Shown here: positions 1 to 6,805 of the stretch, piece after piece | Position numbering within the stretch: position 1 is the first letter of the stretch | Layout of the letters: every line of letters starts with the position of its first letter | Source: Verrucomicrobia bacterium UBA3750 | GTDB lineage: Bacteria > Verrucomicrobiota > Kiritimatiellia > RFP12 > UBA1067 | Length of the DNA: 13,147 nucleotides | Assembly: GCA_002371755.1 (NCBI GenBank) | Contig: DFGM01000136.1 | Location: 1-13,147 of the forward strand | Direction: 5' to 3' | Position numbers and translations under genes: made by a program | Notes under the pieces: model-generated | Database searches by the model: none | What the model was told of the DNA's origin: nothing | The model's input: the letters and a program-made list of their open reading frames with translations, nothing else

Positions 1-2
1 AC

Positions 3-308
3 TGGGAATTCAAGCATCTTGGCGCGGGACAGTACCGTATCGTCACGAAAGAGGGAGGCGGCGTTCTCAACAGGATATTCTTCGGAAGCGACAAGGTGAA
101 CGTCGTGTGGTATGGCTGGGACAGTCCATCGCGCGACCAGCGTTGGCTGTTGCGCCCTGGGAGCGAGAAGGGATTCTTCCGCATCGCACCCGTCGCAACC
201 GGCTATGACGTGAAGCCTGAGAAGCCTGAGTCAGGCGCAAAGCTCCAGCAGGGCAATGTCCCGTTCGCGGGCGAAGGCGAACGCCAGTGGAAGGTAGAGA
301 AACCATGA
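3..308 (+). CDS. C-terminal end of a protein with a ricin-like (beta-trefoil) carbohydrate-binding domain, 5' truncated
   Basis: The frame is open from the window edge to TGA at 306-308, giving about 101 residues. The sequence has the look of a ricin-type beta-trefoil (CBM13/RICIN-like) domain: short strands such as GQYRIVTK, and QxW-type signatures at DQRWLL and at the extreme C-terminus (RQWKVEK). In this family such repeats bind galactose- or xylose-containing glycans and usually sit at the end of secreted glycoside hydrolases or esterases. The catalytic part, if any, lies upstream of the window, so the enzyme class cannot be stated. The stop overlaps the start of the GH115 gene (ATGA at 305-308), which indicates one operon with translational coupling. 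The family call is from motif spacing by eye and is moderate. Confidence 0.65.
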   Translation, partial: WEFKHLGAGQYRIVTKEGGGVLNRIFFGSDKVNVVWYGWDSPSRDQRWLLRPGSEKGFFRIAPVATGYDVKPEKPESGAKLQQGNVPFAGEGERQWKVEKP

Positions 309-1099
309 ACATAAGAACAGTGCATATCGTTGCATCAGCTGCGGCGTTGCTGTCGTCGCAAGCATGCGCAATAACAGTAGAGGTCGCGCCGGGCGAGCCT
401 GAGTGCGTCCGCCGTGCCGCCGCAGGTCTCAGGGTAGATCTGGACCGTGCGTGTCCCGGCCACGGAGCGGATACGCGCCGGATCGTCGCGCGAACCGTTC
501 CCGACGGACGCTGGGAGGCGAGCGTGCGCACCTATTCCAATGGTGTCTGGACGGTTACGGGCAGTGACGCGCGCGGCACGGTCTTCGGGCTCTATGCGAT
601 TTCGGAAGAGCTCGGCGTCAATGCTTTCCACTGGCTTGATGACGTGCCCGTCGAACCGCGAGAGTTCGCGCTTCCTGAAGAATGTTTTGAAATCGCCCCT
701 CCAGGTGTTAAATACCGCGGGCTTTTCATAAACGACGAAGACTGGGGTCTTATGCCGTGGGCGAAGGAGAATTTCGAGGCCGACGGTTCAAAGTCCATTG
801 GCGCGAAGACATATGAAAAGCTTTTCGAGGCGATGCTGCGTCTGCGCCTCAATCTGCTTTGGCCGGCCATGCACCCCGGCGGATACAGTTCGTCGCACGC
901 GATGAGAACATGGCACTCGCCGCCGACATGGGTATTGTCATCGGCACTTCCCACTGCGAACCAATGTTGCGAAACAACGTGTATTGGGACAGGGGAGCGA
1001 AAGGAGAGTGGAACTATGCGACCAACAAGGCAAACATCGATGAATATTGGCGATGGGCGGCGGAGCATTACGGCGGTTGCGAGGCACAGTGGACGCTAG
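305..1099 (+). CDS. GH115 alpha-glucuronidase, 5' part (signal peptide, N-terminal domain, start of the catalytic domain); frame broken
   Basis: ATG at 305 is preferred to GTG at 287. It has GGAAGG 10 nt upstream, overlaps the previous stop as ATGA, and starts a clean Sec signal peptide (residues 1-22, cleavage after ACA). Residues 23 to about 130 form the small N-terminal domain seen in GH115/GH67-like enzymes (GSDARGTVFGLYAISEELG, then WLDDVP). KYRGLFINDEDWG at residues 136-148 is the hallmark entry to the GH115 catalytic barrel, followed by LNLLWPAMHPGG. GH115 enzymes remove (4-O-methyl-)glucuronic acid from xylan-type glycans; the signal peptide places this one outside the cytoplasm. From about position 890 the frame no longer encodes GH115-like sequence and ends at TAG 1097-1099. 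The rest of the enzyme continues in another frame from about 889. Confidence 0.88.
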   Translation: MNIRTVHIVASAAALLSSQACAITVEVAPGEPECVRRAAAGLRVDLDRACPGHGADTRRIVARTVPDGRWEASVRTYSNGVWTVTGSDARGTVFGLYAISEELGVNAFHWLDDVPVEPREFALPEECFEIAPPGVKYRGLFINDEDWGLMPWAKENFEADGSKSIGAKTYEKLFEAMLRLRLNLLWPAMHPGGYSSSHAMRTWHSPPTWVLSSALPTANQCCETTCIGTGERKESGTMRPTRQTSMNIGDGRRSITAVARHSGR

Positions 1100-2661
1100 G
1101 CATCCGCGGCACCCACGACGAGCCCATGAAGGGCGCGGGAGACGCTTCGTCCAAGGTGGCTCTTATGGAGTCCGTGTTCGCCGTCCAGACGAACATGCTC
1201 GCAAAATATGTCGCGCCGCGCCATGACGCGCCGCCTTCGACGATATTCATACCTTACAAGGAAGTGTTGCCGATTTATGACAGCGGCTTGAACGTTCCTG
1301 ACAGCACGTCAATCGTGTGGGTGGACGACAATTTCGGCTATGTCCGTCGGCTGGGCGGACCTTGCGCCGCGTCGCATCCGGGCGGCATCTACTGGCACGT
1401 TTCGTATTTCGGCGGACCGCACTCCTACACTCATGTTTGCACGACCGCGCCTGGATTCATCTGGTATGAGCTGGCAGCGAAGTGCGCGGCGAACAATGCG
1501 CGAGAGGTCTGGGTCATGAATGTCGGCGACTTCAAGCCCGCGGACATCGCTATAGACGCATATGCGCGGTTTGCGTGGGCGCCGGAGGCGTGGGGCGCCG
1601 ACGCGCAGACGCGCTTCCTTGAAGGATGGGCGCGACGTTTTCTCGGCGCGTCGCAGGTGTCGCTCGCGCAACGTGTCGCCGCGCATCTGTCCGAATACTA
1701 CCGGCTGGGCACAATCCGCAAGCCCGAGCTGATGTGCCGGCAGTGGATTGCGAAGCTGACGGATGCGGAGAAGGCGGCGCTTGCTGCGGACTATGCGGCG
1801 CTTGCGCGCGAAGACGCCGCGATAGAGGCGCTTCTTGCGCCGGGCTGGCGCGATTCATGGTATGAGGCGGTCGGCTACCAGGCGAGGTTCATGTCGGAGG
1901 CGGGCCTTGCTTTCATGGGCAGCGACGCACTTGAAGAAAGTGCGCGCGAACGTCTGAGGCCGCGTCTCGCAGCGTTGACGGCGCGATACGACGATGTTTT
2001 CGGCGGCAAGTGGCGCAGGTTCTGGTTCGATACGCTCGATGCGAAGGAATGGTGGTGCCCGGGCGGAAACAACTGGGCGTCGCAGATGCAGTGGCCGTGG
2101 AAGGAACCGGGCGATAAACGTCACTGGTTTCATGCGACTGCCGGCGGTGACGGCATTGCGCCCGGAGATTGGGTGGACGCGGCGGATGCGAAGGCTAGTG
2201 GCGTTTCCTGTCGCGGCGGCGCGTGGAAGGCTGTCGCAGGACTTGGAATATCATCGCGTGCGATGGCGCTCCTGCCTGTGGTCGATGGCGTCGGCGAAGG
2301 CGCGTGGCTGGAGTATGAGCTTGAATGGAAGGGCGAAGGTGCGCCGGACGAACTTGTGCTGCAGTTCCTGCCGGACTACAGGCTTTATCCCGGGCTGAAG
2401 CTTAGGGTGTCCGTTGCGGTGAATTCGCCTAGCGAGTCGATCGTTGTGGAGGTTCCGCACTCCGACGGTTCAAGCGACGAGAACGGCCCGGGCAGGTCTG
2501 CGGCGGTGCAGGACGGCTTTGTGCGCGCATTCGTCAAAAGTGCGCACCTTCATCCTGGCGTAAACCGCATTCGCATTACGGCGGTCGATCCTGGCGTTGT
2601 TCTCGACCGTCTCGCCCTGCGAGCCGTGGCGCATAAGTCCAACGGTCCGAATGGACTATAG
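859..2661 (+). CDS. GH115 alpha-glucuronidase, 3' part (most of the catalytic domain plus C-terminal domain), out of frame with the 5' part
   Basis: This frame carries the remainder of the GH115 enzyme. The TTG at 859 is only where the open frame begins; GH115-like sequence starts at about 889. Family-typical motifs, numbered from 859, are GTSHCEPMLRNN (29-40), GIRGTHDEPMKG (from 81), VWVDDNFGYVRRL (from 153), YWHVSYFGGPHSY (from 178) and WVMNVGDFKP (218-227). A helical region follows. The last ~170 residues look like the beta-rich GH115 C-terminal domain, ending near PGVVLDRLAL. Joined with the 5' part the protein would be about 785 residues, at the short end for GH115. No stop interrupts this frame, so the break is a single event: a recent mutation, an assembly error or, less likely, recoding. 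Without a correction of frame, no secreted full-length enzyme can be made. Confidence 0.9.
   Translation: MAGHAPRRIQFVARDENMALAADMGIVIGTSHCEPMLRNNVYWDRGAKGEWNYATNKANIDEYWRWAAEHYGGCEAQWTLGIRGTHDEPMKGAGDASSKVALMESVFAVQTNMLAKYVAPRHDAPPSTIFIPYKEVLPIYDSGLNVPDSTSIVWVDDNFGYVRRLGGPCAASHPGGIYWHVSYFGGPHSYTHVCTTAPGFIWYELAAKCAANNAREVWVMNVGDFKPADIAIDAYARFAWAPEAWGADAQTRFLEGWARRFLGASQVSLAQRVAAHLSEYYRLGTIRKPELMCRQWIAKLTDAEKAALAADYAALAREDAAIEALLAPGWRDSWYEAVGYQARFMSEAGLAFMGSDALEESARERLRPRLAALTARYDDVFGGKWRRFWFDTLDAKEWWCPGGNNWASQMQWPWKEPGDKRHWFHATAGGDGIAPGDWVDAADAKASGVSCRGGAWKAVAGLGISSRAMALLPVVDGVGEGAWLEYELEWKGEGAPDELVLQFLPDYRLYPGLKLRVSVAVNSPSESIVVEVPHSDGSSDENGPGRSAAVQDGFVRAFVKSAHLHPGVNRIRITAVDPGVVLDRLALRAVAHKSNGPNGL
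871..900 (+). other. Frame-change site inside the GH115 gene (apparent 1-nt deletion)
   Basis: GH115-like coding sequence moves from codons beginning at 842, 845 and so on to codons beginning at 889, 892 and so on, which is a -1 change. The first frame reads WPAMHPGGY up to about 886; the second reads FVARDENMALAADMGI from 889. Restoring one base between about 871 and 890 joins them. A CCCC run lies at 873-876, but I see no X_XXY_YYZ slippery heptamer in the upstream frame and no obvious strong downstream hairpin, so programmed frameshifting is not favoured. Confidence 0.8.
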
Positions 2662-2678
2662 CGGTCTGCGCCTGTTTA

Positions 2679-2687
2679 TGGTAAAAT
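2679..2687 (+). promoter_or_regulatory. Putative extended -10 promoter for the first repeat protein
   Basis: TGG-TAAAAT matches an extended -10 element (TGn plus TAAAAT at 2682-2687). No convincing -35 is seen 16-18 nt upstream. The predicted start near 2694 leaves a leader of about 27 nt that carries the SD sequence AGGAGG (2706-2711), 9 nt before the ATG. The same TGGTAAAAT string occurs before the sensor kinase at 10036-10044. Confidence 0.55.
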
Positions 2688-2720
2688 CATTTTGAAAATT
2701 CAAATAGGAGGAATTCTCGC

Positions 2721-3470
2721 ATGAGAGCAAATATTTTACCAACTGCATTGTTTGCCGCGTTGACATTGACGGCCATAACGTCCGTCCGCGCCGAAGAGGC
2801 GACGTTTGAAGTCACATGGCTTGGCGAGAACGACAAGAGCTGGAATGATAGCGGAGTGTGGGATTCCGCGACGCCGAAGGCGTGGCAGACGGCAATCATA
2901 AACGATTCCTCCCTTATCAAGTTCAAGGCGGGGAATGGGGAGACTGTCGTTTCCAATATTGTTGTCGGTGCCAATGTTTCGCCAACGTTCCAGCGCGCCA
3001 ATTCCGCGCCGACCGGATACGGACAGCACCTTCTTGTTCAGGAAATGAACGGTGCCGGAACGCTCAAACTCAATCGCGTCGGCATCCATGCGGACTACTC
3101 AAATTACGATACCTGCAACATATCTGTCGCAAAGATTGAAGCAGTCGCCAACGGCAATAATGACAGCTGGTTTGATGGAGGCACCGCAAGCGGCAAGCGA
3201 ATGGTCGTGAACTCGGATATCACGGTCAATGGGTTTCTAAAGGTATACAAGCAGACGACGCTTGCGGGGGAAACGACGCTTGCCGGCAAGCTGCTGATGG
3301 TGAATGAGGCGGTTGTCGTAAACAATCTTGTGTATGCAGGAGATGATGCGACAATTGATTCGGCTTCAAAAGGCTCTGTCGGAAGACTCACGGTCCGTTC
3401 CGGCACTCTTTCGTATTCTGCATTGCCGACGGGCGTGACGTTCGGCAGCCTTGTCCTCGACGGCGGCACG
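2721..3470 (+). repeat. Long direct repeat, copy 1 (5' module of paralog A)
   Basis: This matches 6062-6805 with one 6-nt length difference. Identity is uneven. About 2881-3000 differs at roughly one base and 3111-3385 at about five bases, while 3001-3110 between them differs at roughly a quarter of positions. Similarity fades after the shared GGCGGCACG at 3462-3470. Confidence 0.93.
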
Positions 3471-5330
3471 GTCGATGTCGGTGATGGAACGGCATTGCCT
3501 GCCAGTGGTCTGTCGCTCGGCGTTCTTTCCGGCGGATATATTGCGCTTACGATAAGCGACGCCGATTTTGCCGCGGGTGGAACACCTGCGTATCCGTCCG
3601 GACTGACATTCGGCAACGACGCCGACCTGTCAAAAGTCGTCGCCGTCGTGAAGAACGCTTCCGGCGATGCGCAGAAGAAGTACGCGATCACGAAAACAGG
3701 TGAAGCCTATTCCTTCGCCGAACTCGTGCCCACCGACAGCGTTAAGTGGATAGGCGGCGTGGACGACCACTGGGAGACGGCGGACAACTGGATATACGGC
3801 GCAGTCCCGACGGAAGGCCAGTCTGTGGTTTTCGAACAAAGCGCCCACATCTACATCGAGAAGGGCACGACAACGCCGAGAATCGCGACGATGACGATTG
3901 GGAGAGGCGCTGTCGTTAAAATCGAGACGACGGATGAATGGGGCTGGGAGAACGAGCCTGTGATACTGTTCGAGGAAATTACAGGCGAAGGGACTCTGGC
4001 GCTTAAGCACGCGTCTCTCAGGGCGGCACGCAGCACTGGCAGGTCGGTTGTCAACTGCGCCGAACTTCAGATACTCAGCCATGCAAACAACGACATCGGA
4101 CGGTCTTCCAGAATATGGGGCAATAAGGAAAATCTCAAATCCGAGGTGGAAATCAACGCGGACATAACCGGGTCGGGTACGCTGGTTCTGCGGTATGGCG
4201 TGCGCCTTGCCGGCGACAATAGAAGGTTTTCGGGACTCGTCCGGTTTGTCGCACCGAACGATAGCTGGAGCATGGGTGGAGAGAAGTATTTCTGCTCGCC
4301 TGAAGCCGCGTTCACATCCGCATCGAAGTGTGAACTGCAAGGCCGATTCCATGTTTTGTTCAACGAGGGCACTTTGAAATTTGGCAATGTCGCCATCACG
4401 GAGAGCTACGGCACGGGCCTGTATGTGCCTTACGGCGCAGCCGCCATTGTCATCGAGATCGCCGAAGGCGAAATACGTGACAACTACCAGGGCCGCGGCA
4501 TAGGTGTATATACGAGGTCGGAAGGAAGCGACTATGTGGAGGGTGCGACGGTTGGCTGCGCGGGTGTGACGATAAAGAAGGTTGGCGACGGCTCGTTGGT
4601 TTACGGCATGACGAAGGCGCACAGCCTCGTCGTTGAAGGGGGACGCGTCGAGTTCACCGGTGAGAACAACAACGGAGACGACTCCGACGTCAACGTGACC
4701 GTCAAGGCAGGGGCCAGCATCGGCTCGTCGGAAAGCCTGGGCTGCGGCTGGGACAAGGATGCCCAGTCCTATAAGAATGGTTTCGTCGGCGGCGACGTCA
4801 CGCATAGAGGTAGGTTCACGTTTGACGATGAGGAATCCGTTGCCAAGGTGTATATCGAGGCAGGAGACGCCACGGAGCCTGCGGCATCTGCCAAACGCAC
4901 GCTGACGCTTAGCGGCAATAACAAGGCTTTCACAACCATGGTTACTGCCGATCCTGCTCTCAATCAATGGTTGGACGGTGATGCGGCGGAACGCGAGGCG
5001 AAGCTTAATACGCCCAACTCACACGGCATCAACGGCATCCAGGCGTATATGATCGGGTATCCCATGTTCACCGACGATACTGTCCCAAGCCTAGCTGTAG
5101 GCGTGAGCGAAGGCAATTTCTCGTTTAACTTTGATATTGGCGAATCTCCTGCGAGAGATGTTGATGGGCTTGCCGTCAACTATTCGCTCAAGTCGTCGAG
5201 CAACATGGTCAACTGGAGGAATGTTGGATCCGCTACTGTGAGCGGCGGTGTTGTTGCGGCTTCGGCGGAAGCGCTGTCAACCGGCGGTCCGTATGTGAAG
5301 CTCTGTGCGGAAGTAGTGCCGACCATGTAG
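2721..5330 (+). CDS. Secreted modular repeat protein (two W..NW modules, PATR-like C-terminal strand repeat), paralog A
   Basis: The 869-residue product starts with a Sec signal peptide (1-24, SVRA then E) after a strong SD. It has two related modules. One starts at about residue 31 (VTWLGENDKSWNDSGVW), the other at about 343 (WIGGVDDHWETADNWIYGAVP). Each begins with a W..G...W motif and continues with a conserved middle segment of the QEMNGAGTLKL type. From about 612 comes a PATR-like strand repeat (GCAGVTIKKVGDGSLVYG, then VEFTGENN), a feature of beta-helical passenger or adhesin proteins. The last ~70 residues contain VNYSLKSSSNMVNW, like C-terminal segments of large PVC surface proteins. 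No transmembrane barrel, LPXTG or PEP-CTERM signal is visible, so the anchoring route is unknown. Three stops stand in tandem (TAG TAA TAA, 5328-5336). A surface glycan-binding or adhesive role is inferred only from architecture and neighbours. Confidence 0.85.
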   Translation: MRANILPTALFAALTLTAITSVRAEEATFEVTWLGENDKSWNDSGVWDSATPKAWQTAIINDSSLIKFKAGNGETVVSNIVVGANVSPTFQRANSAPTGYGQHLLVQEMNGAGTLKLNRVGIHADYSNYDTCNISVAKIEAVANGNNDSWFDGGTASGKRMVVNSDITVNGFLKVYKQTTLAGETTLAGKLLMVNEAVVVNNLVYAGDDATIDSASKGSVGRLTVRSGTLSYSALPTGVTFGSLVLDGGTVDVGDGTALPASGLSLGVLSGGYIALTISDADFAAGGTPAYPSGLTFGNDADLSKVVAVVKNASGDAQKKYAITKTGEAYSFAELVPTDSVKWIGGVDDHWETADNWIYGAVPTEGQSVVFEQSAHIYIEKGTTTPRIATMTIGRGAVVKIETTDEWGWENEPVILFEEITGEGTLALKHASLRAARSTGRSVVNCAELQILSHANNDIGRSSRIWGNKENLKSEVEINADITGSGTLVLRYGVRLAGDNRRFSGLVRFVAPNDSWSMGGEKYFCSPEAAFTSASKCELQGRFHVLFNEGTLKFGNVAITESYGTGLYVPYGAAAIVIEIAEGEIRDNYQGRGIGVYTRSEGSDYVEGATVGCAGVTIKKVGDGSLVYGMTKAHSLVVEGGRVEFTGENNNGDDSDVNVTVKAGASIGSSESLGCGWDKDAQSYKNGFVGGDVTHRGRFTFDDEESVAKVYIEAGDATEPAASAKRTLTLSGNNKAFTTMVTADPALNQWLDGDAAEREAKLNTPNSHGINGIQAYMIGYPMFTDDTVPSLAVGVSEGNFSFNFDIGESPARDVDGLAVNYSLKSSSNMVNWRNVGSATVSGGVVAASAEALSTGGPYVKLCAEVVPTM
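4554..4724 (+). repeat. Shared C-terminal segment, copy 1 (PATR-like)
   Basis: This aligns without gaps to 9365-9535 in paralog B, at clearly lower identity than the 5' repeat. Both encode a glycine-rich strand-turn-strand unit (TIKKVG.G.LVYG.TKAH.LVV, then RVEFTGEN) followed by DVNVTVKAGASIG. Confidence 0.85.
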
Positions 5331-5370
5331 TAATAAGAAGACCGTAGACTATTTTAGCGCTATAAAGCGC

Positions 5371-5415
5371 AGGCCGCCAGTGTTTCCTCTCTCTTTGCTG
5401 GCGGCCTTTTTCTTT
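5371..5415 (+). terminator. Rho-independent terminator after paralog A
   Basis: A perfect 10-bp stem AGGCCGCCAG / CTGGCGGCCT (5371-5380 with 5398-5407) with a 17-nt loop is followed by a T-rich tract TTTTTCTTT (5407-5415). A small GCGC-TATAAA-GCGC hairpin (5357-5370) lies just upstream. It ends transcription about 40 nt past the stop, so paralog B needs its own promoter. Confidence 0.93.
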
Positions 5416-5452
5416 GGACGACGGAGCCCCGTGGGGAAGCCGTGGGACTGCT

Positions 5453-5671
5453 TTACGTTGTCCAGTTGACAATTTGAAGGCCATCTCTTCTTGAAAAGTG
5501 CGCTATATTGTTCGTCACGAGCGTGCAACCTTCGACAATCGCATTAGCGGCAATCAGAGAATCCATCACGCCTATGGTTTTCCCCGCCTTGTCCAACGCC
5601 GCACGCACTGCGCCGGCCTCTCTGCGCTTCGCTCCTGTCGAGTTCGAAATCAGGGCATGCGTATTCCGCAA
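5453..5671 (-). pseudogene. vapC: Truncated VapC-type PIN-domain toxin (C-terminal half only)
   Basis: The minus-strand frame encodes 72 residues ending with the C-terminal half of a VapC PIN-domain ribonuclease: AVRAALDKAGKTIGVMDSLIAANAIVEG, then LVTNNIAHFSRRDGLQIVNW (given in two parts). The family usually has about 130 residues and begins with a DTN motif holding the first catalytic aspartate. That half is absent, and only the later aspartate (GVMDSLIAA) and the TNN..HF segment remain. The frame overlaps the end of the vapB-like gene, as expected if an internal deletion joined the two. A functional nuclease is very unlikely. Confidence 0.85.
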
Positions 5672-5828
5672 AGAATCGATTCCACGTCATAGGAGTACGA
5701 GGAGTCAACACGAGCGAGTTGTCCCTGTGGACTATCGTCACCTCCGGAGTGGGAATCCTGAATGCGGCAGGAATCCGCACGGCCTGCGACCGTCCGGACA
5801 TGAACACCTTTGCGACATCTCTCACCAC
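5544..5828 (-). pseudogene. vapB: VapB-type antitoxin (AbrB-like), 3' end altered by the vapC deletion
   Basis: Starting at GTG 5828 (an AGGAAGG-like SD lies just upstream on the minus strand), residues 1 to about 67 match the VapB/AbrB swapped-hairpin antitoxin pattern: AKVFMSGRSQAVRIPAAF, then EVTIV, LVLTPR and a TWNRFF tail. VapB binds its operator through the AbrB fold and neutralises VapC through the C-terminal tail. After about residue 67 the frame runs out of register through the vapC remnant down to 5544, because the normal stop was lost with the deleted segment. The DNA-binding half appears intact, so it could still bind its own operator. Opposite orientation to all other genes here. 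Confidence 0.8.
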
Positions 5829-6021
5829 GGCGCACCTTCCTATCCTTATGAAAAGATATGACAGTTGTATATATCATTTCGCATGCCAAGTCAATGGGCC
5901 CGAGATCCGCCATCATAGCCAGGGTGCAGCGAGGTTGCGGAGTCGCAGTCCAGCGGGTTGTGCCCATCCGCGACGCAGCAAAGAATAGTCCGTTCGGGCC
6001 ATGGCGCGTCCGCTCGTTTTT
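5829..6021. other. Non-coding stretch between the vapB remnant and the promoter of paralog B
   Basis: No supported gene is seen in about 190 bp. On the minus strand this is the upstream region of vapB. It includes AT-rich 5855-5875 with short GATAT/ATATC arms (5854-5858 and 5870-5874) that could be part of the vapB operator or promoter, but this is weak. Confidence 0.35.
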
Positions 6022-6023
6022 TG

Positions 6024-6056
6024 TATACTACAAAACAAAAAAGTCATAGAAGGAGG
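6024..6056 (+). promoter_or_regulatory. -10 element and strong ribosome binding site for paralog B
   Basis: TATACT (6024-6029) lies in an AT-rich tract. A start near 6036 would give a leader of about 26 nt containing AAGGAGG (6050-6056), 5 nt before the ATG at 6062. No recognisable -35 is present. Leader length and the AGGAGG site parallel those of paralog A, although the promoter sequences differ. Confidence 0.55.
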
Positions 6057-6061
6057 TTTGC

Positions 6062-6805
6062 ATGAAAGCAAAAATGTTGTCAGCCGCATTATTCGCCGCG
6101 TTGACACTGACGGCCATAACGTCCGTTCGCGCCGACGAGGCGACGTTTGAAGTCACATGGCTTGGCGATAACGACAAGAGCTGGACTGATAGCGGAGTGT
6201 GGAATTCCGCGACGCCGGCGGCGTGGCAGACGGCAATCATAAACGATTCCTCCCTTATCAAGTTCAAGGCGGGGAATGGGGAGACTGTCGTTTCCAATAT
6301 TGTTGTCGGTGCCAATGCTTCGCCAACGTTCCAGCGCGCCATTTCGGCGACGACCGGACAGCGCCTTCTTGTTCAGGAAATGAACGGCGAAGGGACGCTA
6401 AGGCTCAACCAGGTGGGCATCCATGCCAATTACCAGAATTACAATACCTGCAACATATCTGTCGCAAAGATTGAAGCAGTCGCCAACGGCAATAATGACA
6501 GCTGGTTTGATGGAGGCTCCGCAAGCGGCAAGCGAATGGTCGTGAACTCGGATATCACGGTCAATGGGTTTCTAAAGGTATACAAGCAGACGACGCTTGC
6601 GGGTGAAACGACGCTTGCCGGCAAGCTGCTGATGGTGGATGAGGCGGTTGTCGTAAACAATCTTGTGTATGCAGGAGATGATGCGACAATTGATTCGGCT
6701 TCCAAAGGTTCTGTCGGAAGATTAACGATCCGCTCCGGCATTCTCTCGCCTTCGGCATTGCCTACGGGCGTGACGCTCGGCAGCCTTGTCCTCGATGGCG
6801 GCACG
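6062..6805 (+). repeat. Long direct repeat, copy 2 (5' module of paralog B)
   Basis: This is the partner of 2721-3470, in direct orientation with 3.3 kb between starts. Recombination between copies would remove the vapBC remnant and fuse the two genes in frame into one hybrid. Confidence 0.93.

Noticed and set aside
287..304. GTG start at 287 for the GH115 gene
   Set aside because: It would put six charged or polar residues before a clean signal peptide. ATG 305 has a better SD and the ATGA coupling.
868..900. Programmed -1 frameshifting in GH115
   Set aside because: No X_XXY_YYZ heptamer in the upstream frame and no obvious stimulatory structure. GH115 enzymes are not known to be recoded.
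3630..4967. 445-codon open frame on the minus strand opposite paralog A
   Set aside because: It is antisense to the signal-peptide-bearing repeat protein; its composition is atypical and there are no recognisable motifs.
5829..6061. Small open frames on both strands upstream of paralog B
   Set aside because: None has a supported start with SD or any family motif. They overlap the promoter and the vapB upstream region.
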